Source: CAZGUG01 sp964625335 (GTDB lineage Bacteria; Bacillota; Clostridia; Ch29). Taken from it: a stretch of DNA of 64,000 nucleotides. Positions 35,408-44,452 of this stretch are shown here, piece by piece. The stretch is taken from the NCBI GenBank assembly GCA_964625335.1, contig CAZVBE010000002.1, positions 62,001-126,000 of the forward strand. Direction: 5' to 3'. Made by a program: the position numbers and the translations under genes. Under the pieces are notes generated by a model that was given only the letters and a program-made list of their open reading frames with translations, was not told the origin of the DNA and did not search any database. The number at the start of each line of letters is the position of its first letter. The first letter of the stretch is position 1.

Positions 35408-36604
35408 ATGGCTATTAGTATCAATAAAGACGACTGTATAGGTTGTGGGCTTTGCCTTGACTCCTGCCCCTATCCCGGTGCGGTTGAAATTCTGGAGGGC
35501 ATCGCCGTTATTACGGATAAATGCGTTGAATGCGGCGCATGTGTTGATTCCTGCAATGCCGGAGCCATAGAGTTTGAAGAGGGAAAAAGAGAAACAGGAA
35601 TTGACCTGGAGCAGTATAAAGGCGTATGGGTATTTGTTGAACACAGGAAGGACAGGATTGCAAATGTCACGTTGGAACTGCTGGGCGAAGGCAAAAAACT
35701 GGCAGACCAATTGGGGCAGCAGCTGTCAGGCGTTCTGATAGGAGACAACGTGGAAGACCTGGTAAGGGAATGCTTCGCCTATGGAGGCGATAAGGTTTAC
35801 CATGTGGATGGGGCGGTATACGGACACTATTCGACCGGACCCTATACAGCAGCCTTTTCACAGCTGATCAAGAAATATAAGCCTAACATTGTGCTGTTTG
35901 GTGCTACCCATGACGGAAGGGATTTTGCCGCCAGGATTGCAGTCAGAATTTATACAGGTCTTACCGCCGACTGCACAGAGCTAACCATAGACCCCGAGAC
36001 CGGACTGCTCAATCAAACCCGGCCGGCCTTTGGCGGTAATGTCATGGCAACTATTCTGACACCAGAGCACAGGCCGCAGATGGCTACCGTAAGACCTAAT
36101 GTAATGAAGAAACCAGAGCCGGACTATGGCAGGACCGGCGAAATAATAAAATTTGACGCTGAAATCACCCGGAAGGATATTTTTTACCAAATCAAGGAAG
36201 TGGTGGAGCATACCGCAAAGACGGTGAACCTTGAAGAGGCAGACATAATAGTTTCGGGAGGCAGGGGGATTGGCGGTCCCGAACATTACCATCTTATAGA
36301 GGAATTGGCCGAGATTCTGGGCGGTGCCGCCGGCGCATCCCGAGCGGTGGTGGACGCCGGATGGGTGCCTCATTACAGGCAGGTTGGCCAAACCGGAAAA
36401 ACAGTAGCCCCCAAGCTATACATAGCCTGCGGGATTTCGGGGGCAATCCAGCACCTTGCAGGAATGCAGACCTCGGATTTTATCGTGGCTATTAACAAGG
36501 ACCCGGAGGCCCCGATTTTTAAGGTGGCGAATATAGGGATTTGCGCTGATCTTCATCAGGCTCTGCCTTACCTGAAGGAACGCTTTAAGGAGCTGCTGGG
36601 CTAA
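35408..36604 (+). CDS. etfA: Electron transfer flavoprotein alpha subunit with N-terminal ferredoxin domain
   Basis: A 398-residue EtfA fused at its N-terminus (about 1-60) to a two-cluster ferredoxin. The motifs are DDCIGCGLCLDSCPYPG and DKCVECGACVDSCNAG; the second lacks the usual Pro. The Etf part contains the FAD-binding GGRGIGGPEHYHLIEELAEI, RAVVDAGWVPHYRQVGQTG and IACGISGAIQHLAGM. Ferredoxin-fused EtfA subunits occur in clostridial bifurcating or caffeyl-CoA-reductase-type complexes. The extra clusters may receive or hand on low-potential electrons. It is 14 bases from etfB. Confidence 0.92.
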   Translation: MAISINKDDCIGCGLCLDSCPYPGAVEILEGIAVITDKCVECGACVDSCNAGAIEFEEGKRETGIDLEQYKGVWVFVEHRKDRIANVTLELLGEGKKLADQLGQQLSGVLIGDNVEDLVRECFAYGGDKVYHVDGAVYGHYSTGPYTAAFSQLIKKYKPNIVLFGATHDGRDFAARIAVRIYTGLTADCTELTIDPETGLLNQTRPAFGGNVMATILTPEHRPQMATVRPNVMKKPEPDYGRTGEIIKFDAEITRKDIFYQIKEVVEHTAKTVNLEEADIIVSGGRGIGGPEHYHLIEELAEILGGAAGASRAVVDAGWVPHYRQVGQTGKTVAPKLYIACGISGAIQHLAGMQTSDFIVAINKDPEAPIFKVANIGICADLHQALPYLKERFKELLG

Positions 36605-36759
36605 ACCGGGAACACCCCGGCAATGCGACAGAGGGACGGTTTTAGATTGCCGCGCTGCTGTAACAGCGATGAGTGGTCAGAAGAGAAGACGTCCTGACCC
36701 GAGAGCTTATCAATCGGGGACATTTTAGAAAGGAGGTGCCCGGATAATCCGGGGAAATT
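36605..36759. repeat. Intergenic spacer with two REP-like fragments and a hairpin before thl
   Basis: This 155-bp gap inside the operon contains GAGGGACGGTT at 36631, like the repeats at 55.8 kb. It also holds a short copy (about 36692-36725, GCTTATCAATCGGGGACATT) of the inverted orientation of the 125-bp repeat at 49.2 kb. The strong AAAGGAGGTG site at 36730-36739 is 21 bases from the thl ATG. Between them lies a hairpin (CCCGGAT/ATCCGGG) that may bring it closer, or a second GGGGA site 5 bases from the ATG may be used. Confidence 0.55.
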
Positions 36760-37941
36760 ATGAAAAAGTCTGTAATCGTCAGTGCTGTCAGGACACCGGG
36801 AGGTAAATTCGGAGGAAAAATGGCAGGTCTGGAAGCGCCGAAACTGGGTGCACTGGTTGTAAATGAAGCGGTAAAAAGGGCTGGAATACCGGCGGAGGCA
36901 GTTGATGAGCTTATCTTCGGCTGCGGATGGCAGGCCGGGATTGGTGCCAATGTGGCCAGGATATCCAGTGTAAACGGAGGACTGCCCCATGGAACAACCG
37001 CCTATACAGTCAACTTAAGGTGCGGCTCCAGCCTTAAGGCAGCAATTATCGGAGCATCTGCAATCATAAGCGGAGATGCGGATGTCTTGGTTGTAGGCGG
37101 GACGGAATCATCTTCCAACGTTCCCTATGTCCTTAAGGATGCCCGCTGGGGGCAAAGGATGGGGGATAAGCAGGTTTATGACGTACTTCACAAAGATGGT
37201 TTTATGTGTCCGCTGGCCGGGATGCTGATGGGGAATACCGCCGAGCTGCTGGTGGATAAATACCAAATATCCAGAGAGGAGCAGGATGCCTTTGCGGTGG
37301 ATAGTCACCTCAAAGCCCTTAAGGCTATGGGGGAAGGCAAATTCAAGGAGGAGGCTATGCCGGTTGAAGTAAAGGCTGGAAAGACAACCGAGATATTTGA
37401 TCAGGAGGAGATACCCAGAAGCAACATTTCTTTGGAAAAAATGGCCAAACTCCCGCCGGTCTTCAAAAAGGATGGAACTATTACGGCGGGCAACAGCTGC
37501 GCAATGTGCGATGCGGCATCGGCTATGGTAATGATGTCGCAGGAAAAGGCCGGAGAGCTGGGTATTAAACCTATGGCAGCCATTCGCTCATACGCAACGG
37601 CGGGTGTTGATCCCAAATATATGGGTATAGCTCCGGTGGAGGCTGTCCCGATGGCTTTGAAAAAGGCAGGGATGACCCTTAAGGACATCGACCTCATAGA
37701 GCTTAATGAAGCCTTCGCCGCACAATATCTGGCGGTGGAGCGGGAGCTGAAATGGGATAGGAGTAAGGTGAATGTTCATGGTGGCGCTATCGCCCTTGGT
37801 CATCCCGTTGGAGCAACAGGAGCCAAAATACTAACTACGCTTCTCTATGCGCTTAAGACCTATGACAAGCAGGTGGGTATGGCCACCCTGTGCGTTGGCG
37901 GTGGCCAGGGTGTAGCCATTATCGTGGAAAGAGTTAATTAG
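36760..37941 (+). CDS. thlA: Acetyl-CoA acetyltransferase (thiolase)
   Basis: A 393-residue thiolase. The nucleophilic Cys is in NLRCGSSLKAA (slightly unlike the usual NKVCGSG). Catalytic His and Cys are in GGAIALGHPVGATGAK and TLCVGGGQG, and NEAFAAQ is present. It condenses two acetyl-CoA to acetoacetyl-CoA, the first step toward butyryl-CoA; the reverse reaction would serve beta-oxidation. It is the third gene of the operon, after etfBA, with a 155-base spacer that carries repeat elements. Confidence 0.9.
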   Translation: MKKSVIVSAVRTPGGKFGGKMAGLEAPKLGALVVNEAVKRAGIPAEAVDELIFGCGWQAGIGANVARISSVNGGLPHGTTAYTVNLRCGSSLKAAIIGASAIISGDADVLVVGGTESSSNVPYVLKDARWGQRMGDKQVYDVLHKDGFMCPLAGMLMGNTAELLVDKYQISREEQDAFAVDSHLKALKAMGEGKFKEEAMPVEVKAGKTTEIFDQEEIPRSNISLEKMAKLPPVFKKDGTITAGNSCAMCDAASAMVMMSQEKAGELGIKPMAAIRSYATAGVDPKYMGIAPVEAVPMALKKAGMTLKDIDLIELNEAFAAQYLAVERELKWDRSKVNVHGGAIALGHPVGATGAKILTTLLYALKTYDKQVGMATLCVGGGQGVAIIVERVN

Positions 37942-38009
37942 TTGGCAGTTGGTAGTTGGTATAGCGGCATCCATCATCTGCACTGCGTAAAGCACGCCGA
38001 CCCGTAAGG

Positions 38010-38124
38010 ATATCAATCGGGGACATTCCGCAGCAAGGAATTCTAATGGGGACATTCCTTGGCCATAAAGGAATACCAACTATGAAGGTATGTCCCCTGA
38101 CCTTATTGAAAGCGGTGTGTCCCC
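38010..38124 (-). repeat. Single inverted copy of the 125-bp GGGGACA repeat, between thl and hbd
   Basis: About 115 bases here are the reverse complement of the unit that is tandemly repeated at 49216-49570. Shared blocks include TATCAATCGGGGACATTCCG, TTCCTTGGCCATAAAGGAAT and CTTATTGAAAGCGGTGTG. It sits within the butyryl-CoA operon in a 372-base gap. No gene was found in the rest of 37942-38313; those bases look like decayed sequence. Confidence 0.8.
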
Positions 38125-38313
38125 TTTCCGCTAATTGAACTCGATGGCTCCGGGAACTCCGAAAACTCGCCTAACGGCTCAGACACTTGGAAATTCTACT
38201 CCTTCGCCATCTGCGTTCCTTTTAACTTTGCGTGTCAATACTCCGTTTCAGATGATTAGATGCCTTTTGTAAGACAGCTAGCAACTGATAATTGTTAATG
38301 AGGAGGATGGTAA

Positions 38314-39195
38314 ATGGATATTAAAAAGGGATTAGTTCTGGGTGCCGGGACCATGGGCAGCGGAATTGCCCAGGTTATGGCCCAGAACGGTATTGATGCC
38401 GTACTTGTAGACGTTAAGCAGGAGATTGTACAGGGAGCATTAAACAAAGTTGAAAATGGGATGATGAGAAGGGTAGAAAAGGGCAAGATGACCCGGGAGC
38501 AGGTTAGAGATATAATGTCAAGAATTACCGCTTCCACCGATATTGAGGCTGCCGCAGGCTGCGATTTTGTAATTGAAGCGGTGCTCGAAGACGTAAAGCT
38601 CAAGAAGGAGGTATTTTCCAAGCTGGATAAGCTCACCAGGGAAGATGTCATCCTTGCAACCAACACAACTGCATGCTCCATTTCCGAGATTGCTTCGGCT
38701 GCCAAAAATCCCGGAAGGGTTATTGGCATGCATTTTTTTAATCCTCCGGTGGTCATGAAGCTGGTGGAGATTATGCCGGCATTGCAGACCCTGCCCGAAA
38801 CGGTTGATAAAACCCGCGCTTTTGCGGAATTCCTGGGGAAGGAACCGATTGTCACCGTTAAAGAAGGGATAGCCGGTATTGCTTCAAGGGTGCTTGCGGC
38901 GCTTTTGAATGAAGCGGTCTGGGTTCTGGAAGAGGGTATAGGTACGGCGGAGGACATAGACAGGGCAATGAAACTGGGAGCAAACCAACCGATGGGACCG
39001 CTGGAGCTAATCGACCTCATTGGTATAGACATACATCTGGCCAAAACAGAGACCCTATACAGCAAACTGGGGGATGCCAGATACCGCCCCTGCTATCTGT
39101 TAAGAAAAATGGCGGCTGCAGGATACCTGGGACGTAAAACAGGCAAAGGGTTTTATGACTACGGCCAGAACCCTGCGGTTCCGACCAGGCTCTAA
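38314..39195 (+). CDS. hbd: 3-hydroxybutyryl-CoA dehydrogenase
   Basis: A 293-residue enzyme: a Rossmann loop GAGTMGSGIAQVMAQNG near the N-terminus, the catalytic His-Glu region MHFFNPPVVMKLVEIMPA, and the C-terminal dimer domain with MKLGANQPMGPLELIDLIG. It reduces acetoacetyl-CoA to (S)-3-hydroxybutyryl-CoA with NAD(P)H. The length matches clostridial Hbd. GAGGAGG precedes the ATG. It is followed by bcd after 29 bases. Confidence 0.93.
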   Translation: MDIKKGLVLGAGTMGSGIAQVMAQNGIDAVLVDVKQEIVQGALNKVENGMMRRVEKGKMTREQVRDIMSRITASTDIEAAAGCDFVIEAVLEDVKLKKEVFSKLDKLTREDVILATNTTACSISEIASAAKNPGRVIGMHFFNPPVVMKLVEIMPALQTLPETVDKTRAFAEFLGKEPIVTVKEGIAGIASRVLAALLNEAVWVLEEGIGTAEDIDRAMKLGANQPMGPLELIDLIGIDIHLAKTETLYSKLGDARYRPCYLLRKMAAAGYLGRKTGKGFYDYGQNPAVPTRL

Positions 39196-39224
39196 TTAAA
39201 CCAAATTGATGGAGGGATGGATAG

Positions 39225-40379
39225 ATGAACTTTGATTATACACCTGAACAACAAGCGGTAAAGGGCATGATGGAGGAATTTACCGCAAAGGAAATAACCC
39301 CCTACGCTGCCCAATGGGACAAGGAAGAGACATTCCCGTGGGATGCGGTCAAAAAAATGGGTGGTCTGGGCATATTCGGCACAGCCCTTCCGGAGGAGTA
39401 CGGCGGCAGCGGCCTGGACGCCATCTGCCATGCCATAGTAGCGGAGGAACTGGGAAAGGGCTGCTCGTCCATAAGGGGGATCTATTCGGTGCAGATTTCT
39501 TTAGTGGCCAAAACCATAGCGGCATATGGCACGGAGGAGCAAAAGAAAAAATACCTGCCCGGTATGGCTGCCGGCAGCATATTGGGCTGTTTTGGCCTGA
39601 CAGAGCCAAATTCGGGCAGCGACGCTGCGTCAATGTCCACTACTGCCGTTGAAGACGGCGGCCATTATATACTAAACGGCGGCAAAATGTGGATTACCAA
39701 CGCCGGGGTTGCCGATGTTGCGCTTATCTTTGCCAAAACCGACAAGAATGCAGGCGCAAGAGGTATAACAGCTTTTTTGGTAGACAAGGATACCCCTGGT
39801 TTTTCTACCAAGGATATACATGAAAAGATGGGGCTTAAGGCTTCCAATACCGCCGAGATTATCCTTGACAATGTAAGGGTGCCCAAGTCGGGCGTTCTGG
39901 GCACGGTGGGCAAGGGCTTTGGTATCGCCATGGCAACCCTTGACAATGGCCGGTATACCGTTGCTGCCGGCTGTGTGGGAAGCGCCCAGGCGGCCATGGA
40001 GCATGCGAAGAAATATGCGAAGGAAAGGATTCAATTTGGCAAGCCCATAGCAGCGCATCAACTGGTACAACAATTAATCACCGATATGGCGGTGGACATC
40101 GAGTGCGGCAGGCTGCTGGTCTACAAGGCGGGACATGTCAAGAACAAAGGCCAAAGGTCCACTAAGGAAGTTTGTATGGCCAAGTACTACTGCAGTGAGA
40201 TGGTGAACAGGGTAGCCTATAAAGCAATACAGGTATTCGGAGGATACGGATTTTCGGGCGAATACCCGGTGGAAAGGATATACAGGGATGCCCGTATCAA
40301 CACGTTGTATGAAGGAACTTCCCAGATACAACAGCTTATCATCGGCAACTTTGAGCTTGGTGTGCAGGCATTTGTATAA
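39225..40379 (+). CDS. bcd: Acyl-CoA dehydrogenase, probable butyryl-CoA dehydrogenase
   Basis: A 384-residue flavoprotein of the short-chain acyl-CoA dehydrogenase family. The signatures are CFGLTEPNSGSDAASMSTTA, KMWITNAGVADV and the end FGGYGFSGEYPVERIYRDAR. The catalytic Glu is in LYEGTSQIQQLIIG. In this operon it would reduce crotonyl-CoA to butyryl-CoA with the Etf encoded at the operon start. Chain-length preference is inferred from context. GGAGGG precedes the ATG, and the crt gene follows within 16 bases. Confidence 0.9.
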   Translation: MNFDYTPEQQAVKGMMEEFTAKEITPYAAQWDKEETFPWDAVKKMGGLGIFGTALPEEYGGSGLDAICHAIVAEELGKGCSSIRGIYSVQISLVAKTIAAYGTEEQKKKYLPGMAAGSILGCFGLTEPNSGSDAASMSTTAVEDGGHYILNGGKMWITNAGVADVALIFAKTDKNAGARGITAFLVDKDTPGFSTKDIHEKMGLKASNTAEIILDNVRVPKSGVLGTVGKGFGIAMATLDNGRYTVAAGCVGSAQAAMEHAKKYAKERIQFGKPIAAHQLVQQLITDMAVDIECGRLLVYKAGHVKNKGQRSTKEVCMAKYYCSEMVNRVAYKAIQVFGGYGFSGEYPVERIYRDARINTLYEGTSQIQQLIIGNFELGVQAFV

Positions 40380-40395
40380 TTAGGAGGTGTGTGCG

Positions 40396-41175
40396 TTGTT
40401 TGAACTGCTTATCTATAAAAAGGAGGCACCCCTTGCCTTTATTACCATAAACCGTCCCCAGGCGATGAACGCCCTTTCGAATGCTCTGGTTGAAGAATTT
40501 GACAAAGCCTTTGACCTGGTGGAACAGGACGATGAGATAAGGGCGCTTATTATTACCGGTGCCGGTGAAAAGGCTTTTATGGCAGGGGCCGATATAAATG
40601 AACTCAACGACCGGGATTTTGTACTGGGCCGACAGCAAACAAGGCGGCGTCAGCAGGTTTTCAACAGGATTGTCGAGATGAACATTCCTGTCATTGCCGC
40701 CGTAAATGGTTTTGCACTGGGGGCCGGGTTGGAACTGGCTATCGCCTGTACCCTGAGGGTGGCCTGCCAGGAAGCGCGCTTCGGCGCTCCGGAAGTCAAC
40801 CTTGGTATAATACCGGGGGATGGCGGTACGCAGCGTCTTCCAAGGCTGATAGGTTTCGGAAGAGCTATGGAAATGGTTTTGACGGGGGATTTTGTCGATG
40901 CCGGGCAGGCCTATAGTATTGGCCTTGTTAACAAAGTGGTTGACCGGGAGGAATTGATGGAGGCCGCCAAAAAGCTGGCGTCTAAGATTGCCTCCAAGGC
41001 TCCGTTGGCCATACAGTGTGCCAAGGAGGCGCTCAACCGCTCGATGGAAGTTGGGCTTTATGAAGGATTAGCCCACGAGTCCTATCTTCATGCCTATACC
41101 TGTGCCACCCAGGATAAAAAGGAAGGGGTGGCCGCGTTTCTCGAGAAAAGGAAACCGGGCTTCCAGGGTAAATAA
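40396..41175 (+). CDS. crt: Crotonase / 3-hydroxybutyryl-CoA dehydratase
   Basis: About 259 residues of the enoyl-CoA hydratase family. The oxyanion-hole segments are MAGADINEL and ALGAGLELAIAC, and the two catalytic Glu are in ARFGAPEVNLGIIPGDGG. It dehydrates 3-hydroxybutyryl-CoA to crotonyl-CoA. TTG 40396 is chosen, 8 bases after AGGAGG; the GTG at 40387 overlaps that site. It is the last gene of the operon. No butyrate kinase or CoA-transferase follows, so the final steps are encoded elsewhere. Confidence 0.9.
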   Translation: MFELLIYKKEAPLAFITINRPQAMNALSNALVEEFDKAFDLVEQDDEIRALIITGAGEKAFMAGADINELNDRDFVLGRQQTRRRQQVFNRIVEMNIPVIAAVNGFALGAGLELAIACTLRVACQEARFGAPEVNLGIIPGDGGTQRLPRLIGFGRAMEMVLTGDFVDAGQAYSIGLVNKVVDREELMEAAKKLASKIASKAPLAIQCAKEALNRSMEVGLYEGLAHESYLHAYTCATQDKKEGVAAFLEKRKPGFQGK

Positions 41176-41207
41176 AAGGGACTTTTCCCAAAGACTATAA
41201 TATATCC

Positions 41208-41250
41208 AAGGTGTTTATTAATATTGTAAATCAATATTAATAAACACCTT
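41208..41250. repeat. Perfect 19-bp inverted repeat at the end of the butyryl-CoA operon
   Basis: AAGGTGTTTATTAATATTG (41208-41226) and its exact complement (41232-41250) flank a 5-base loop. It lies between the convergent crt and DUF4153 genes. There is no T tract on either side, so it is not a standard terminator. It may act as an RNA 3'-end stabiliser or a protein site. Confidence 0.75.
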
Positions 41251-41361
41251 AAATTATCAATAATGCAAAATAGTCTGGGAGTGGATTAGTGATGACGCCG
41301 GAGGTGGCACGGTTTTGCCGTTTCACGCTTTCCGGGACAAGGGGTTTGTCCCTCCGGCCCG

Positions 41362-43119
41362 TTACTTGATTTTCACAAATATATAGAAGTCCACGGATTC
41401 GACTTCTAACTGGTCGTTCAACCTGTCCTTCCAACCGTTTATACTCTTGAACACATAAAGCACCTTAACGTTTTGGGTTTGGTCTTTATATGACATTTGG
41501 CCGGTATTCATAGGTTTGTTATCATCCAGGTTTTGATACAGTCGGGATATTAATTCCGACAGATTTGCACTGTAAACTCTCTGCCCTTCTTCCATAATCT
41601 GAAGCTCTTTGGTATCGGCAGAATAGGAAACGGAAACAGGTCCGACGGCGCTGTCCATACCGGCATGTTTAGAAATTGTGAAGTTTGCAAAGTAGTCGTA
41701 GTCTCCAATTTCAATTGGCATGTTATCCTCTGTCAGGTAATAACGAAAATATTCTTTTGTATTTGAGCCTCTGAGGTCATAATTATATTCAAATCCAAAC
41801 AACTCTTCCGTCTGATCTGTGGTGAAACCGTCAGGCAGGTATTTGAGGTCATTCAAATCGTGGTATCTGCCAAAATATCTGATGATGGCACTGATTTCCC
41901 GTTTATCCTCCATAGATAAGTCCTCTGAGGGCAGGGCAATATTACCGTCTCGAATCATTTCATGTCTTTCTAATATGTTCTCAAACCTCATGTTTTGGCT
42001 CAACCGTGAAATCCCATAGGCGCTCCACGGGCCTGTTACCGTCAGAACTGCCACAAGGGCCAGCGAAACGGGGAGGAGTATATTGCGCACATCCTTTTTG
42101 ACAATGTAATATATAAAACTTCCCGCCACCCACAGACCCGCAGCCATGACAAAATACCTGTTTTCGGTTATACCGTAGGCATTAATCCTGATACCCATGG
42201 AAACAAACATCATTGCCAGAAGGGGTATAATTAGTTTCGGGTAAAACGAAACAAAGGTATTAACCCACCTGTTTATTTTGCGCAGCGGGAACACAAAGAA
42301 CAGGACAAGGATGCCGGCGAAGGAATACCACAGTACAAGGTGTGAGACCAGCCCGTCGGGCCACTGGCGGGTGAATACTATCTTGGCAAAGTAAACGTAC
42401 AGTATGGTGGAATACGCAATCAGCAGCGGCATTACAATATAAAGAAGCAGTACCTTAAACACCACAGGGAAACTTTCCTGGTGTACCTTTTCCTTGTGAC
42501 CGGGTATATCAGCAAGAAAATATGCCGGGGCGAATACCCCTGCAACAATCAGCCAGATATCGAAGTACAGTTTGCTGGAGATGTCCAGCAAAAAGAGAGC
42601 ATTTATCGTGAAAAGCATGGCAGCAAGGCCTAGAAACAATACCGCCGAATACAGATAGGTAATGAAAAAATTTGTAAGCAGCTTTATTACATAGAGTTCA
42701 TAGTTATCTTTTTTTAAGAAATACGGGATGAATGTAAATGCCAAATACAAAGCTATGCTGAAGGCTGTGTACCTGGTGACCGATACCATTTCGAAGTCCT
42801 TGAGCAAAAATAAGCAGTACAAGAGCAATCCTCCGGCGGCACCGGCATATACAAGCGCTTTAACAGCTGTTTTTAAAGCGGGCATTCTTTCAAACAGGGT
42901 TTTCATGCACAGGGATACCGGTATGCCCAAAGCCAGAGTCATCGCAATGCGCCTGAGCATTTCCCTTGCGTCAGCGGTCAGGTCGAAGCCGAAATGGTTT
43001 GTGTATATTAGAACCGACACTACCGAAGCGGCCAGCAGTATTGCTTCGGGAAATCGTTTAAGGCTGGATAAAAGCTTACCAATAAGGGTTTTACAAAGTG
43101 CAGTAATTCTGTTATTCAT
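41362..43119 (-). CDS. DUF4153 membrane protein
   Basis: A 585-residue protein. The first ~375 residues form about ten membrane helices. The remaining ~200 are a soluble, probably extracellular domain with Tyr-rich strands (YLPDGFTTDQTEELFGFEY, YYLTEDNMPIEIGDYDYF). This is the layout of DUF4153 proteins of Firmicutes, whose function is unknown. AGAAGGGA precedes the ATG. It is the last gene of a minus-strand group with a small membrane protein and a Gate-domain pair. Confidence 0.75.
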   Translation of the reverse strand: MNNRITALCKTLIGKLLSSLKRFPEAILLAASVVSVLIYTNHFGFDLTADAREMLRRIAMTLALGIPVSLCMKTLFERMPALKTAVKALVYAGAAGGLLLYCLFLLKDFEMVSVTRYTAFSIALYLAFTFIPYFLKKDNYELYVIKLLTNFFITYLYSAVLFLGLAAMLFTINALFLLDISSKLYFDIWLIVAGVFAPAYFLADIPGHKEKVHQESFPVVFKVLLLYIVMPLLIAYSTILYVYFAKIVFTRQWPDGLVSHLVLWYSFAGILVLFFVFPLRKINRWVNTFVSFYPKLIIPLLAMMFVSMGIRINAYGITENRYFVMAAGLWVAGSFIYYIVKKDVRNILLPVSLALVAVLTVTGPWSAYGISRLSQNMRFENILERHEMIRDGNIALPSEDLSMEDKREISAIIRYFGRYHDLNDLKYLPDGFTTDQTEELFGFEYNYDLRGSNTKEYFRYYLTEDNMPIEIGDYDYFANFTISKHAGMDSAVGPVSVSYSADTKELQIMEEGQRVYSANLSELISRLYQNLDDNKPMNTGQMSYKDQTQNVKVLYVFKSINGWKDRLNDQLEVESVDFYIFVKIK

Positions 43120-43195
43120 GCCCGTCAGTCCCTTCTAATGCGACAGGTGACCGTTGACAAACTGCCGCATTTTGAATATTATTGCGATTTTACCG

Positions 43196-43294
43196 TTACA
43201 TACCCCTTAATAGTGCGCTAAGTAAATAGGGCAGTACAAGCGCTGCGCAAATCAGTATCGCAAGGGCCCTGGCAATTATCTTTTTTTTGTTCAT
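43196..43294 (-). CDS. Small single-span membrane protein of 32 residues
   Basis: The frame is MNKKKIIARALAILICAALV plus a second short hydrophobic part and RGM. It starts at ATG 43294 behind a strong GGGGGGAAAG site and stops at 43196. A basic N-terminus and one membrane helix fit the small membrane proteins common in Clostridia. It sits between the Gate-domain pair and the DUF4153 gene on the same strand. No function is known. Confidence 0.5.
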   Translation of the reverse strand: MNKKKIIARALAILICAALVLPYLLSALLRGM

Positions 43295-43336
43295 TAATCT
43301 TTCCCCCCGGTTTATCAAGCTTTTTATGTTGCCGTG

Positions 43337-43819
43337 TTAATGCATTCCAGGTTTAACTTTAACGGAATGGCGGTCAACTATTTTTGTTATCCATATATAT
43401 GAAAAGGTAAACAGCAAAGCCGCTGCAATACGGCTTCCAACAATCACCAATCCGTTGGCGCCAATGGCGGTAAAAACAATCGTTTCCTCAACAACTCCAT
43501 GACATATTCCTACAAACAAAAACAGCACGTTTATCTGGGTTTTTGTCATGTTTGCATCTTCCTGTATTTGCATTATAACCCCTGAACCAAGTACTATACC
43601 GGTGAAAACTCCTATTATGAGTCCAATGGCGGATTCCCCCGGCAGTCCGAGGAATTTTGTGAAGCTATGGGAATGATCTGCAATTTTCTCCAGCCAGCCT
43701 ATATCCTTCAGACATTCAATGGCTATAAGCAAAGGGATAATCACTAATACAATCCTTAATATGGTTGAATAACTCGAGCTGAGGGTTTCGAGTAAAACCT
43801 TTGACCAATCCATAATCAT
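43337..43819 (-). CDS. Nucleoside-recognition (Gate) domain membrane protein, second of a pair
   Basis: About 160 residues with four to five membrane helices and the Gate-domain features GLPGESAIGLIIGVFTG, GICHGVVEETIVF and GANGLVIVGSRIAAA. Start and upstream stop overlap as ATGA at 43816-43819. Such pairs resemble SpmA/SpmB and YjiG/YjiH. They are assumed to form one heteromeric transport or gating unit, but the substrate is unknown. The alternative start ATG 43813 would remove two residues. Confidence 0.75.
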   Translation of the reverse strand: MIMDWSKVLLETLSSSYSTILRIVLVIIPLLIAIECLKDIGWLEKIADHSHSFTKFLGLPGESAIGLIIGVFTGIVLGSGVIMQIQEDANMTKTQINVLFLFVGICHGVVEETIVFTAIGANGLVIVGSRIAAALLFTFSYIWITKIVDRHSVKVKPGMH

Positions 43820-44241
43820 ACCCCCGGAATAACAAAGTTCAGAATAAAACCTGCAAGTACTGCAGCAGCAACCCTGGAACCTGCATTTAAAAGGCCGTTG
43901 GCACCGCTCTTGGCAACGATTGCAGTTTCCAATACCAGGACATGGCTGATGCATAGGACAGTGCTCATAATAGTAAGCTGCTTTGCTGTCAAATCCAGTA
44001 TTACCATTGCAGCAATGCCACTATAGACTGTAACCTGTCCGAACAGCAATACAAGGGCTCCTTCCCCCGGCAAGCCAATATAAGCCATATAGGGGGCAAA
44101 GAAATCCGCAATCCTGACAAGCCACCCCGAGTGCTCAAGTATCTTCATAAAAAAGATTGAAGGTATAATGTACTTTAACAGACTTAAAACTAATTTTACT
44201 GCTTTGTTCCACCCGCGTAAAACGGTTTGTTTGGTAATCAT
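43816..44241 (-). CDS. Nucleoside-recognition (Gate) domain membrane protein, first of a pair
   Basis: About 141 residues, closely parallel to the downstream gene: GLPGEGALVLLFGQVTVYSG, CISHVLVLETAIVAKSGANG, GSRVAAAVLAGF. ATG 44241 follows GGAGG by 9 bases. The pair looks like the two halves of one larger symmetric membrane protein. It diverges from the DUF362 gene across about 210 bases that contain no gene. Confidence 0.75.
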   Translation of the reverse strand: MITKQTVLRGWNKAVKLVLSLLKYIIPSIFFMKILEHSGWLVRIADFFAPYMAYIGLPGEGALVLLFGQVTVYSGIAAMVILDLTAKQLTIMSTVLCISHVLVLETAIVAKSGANGLLNAGSRVAAAVLAGFILNFVIPGV

Positions 44242-44452
44242 AGTATGTATCCTCCATAATTGATGTCTCATAAGACAAATATATCTTTAAGTAATTCGTT
44301 GCAGTGTATGATTCTCCTTCTTTAATTATTCCATACAAAATCAGGGAACCACATTTTATTACTATATGCTTTTTGCATCTTCTGACATAATCAAATTTAG
44401 GTTATACTAGTATACATAGCATACCGGGTTATAAAAAAGGAGGGCACGAAAG

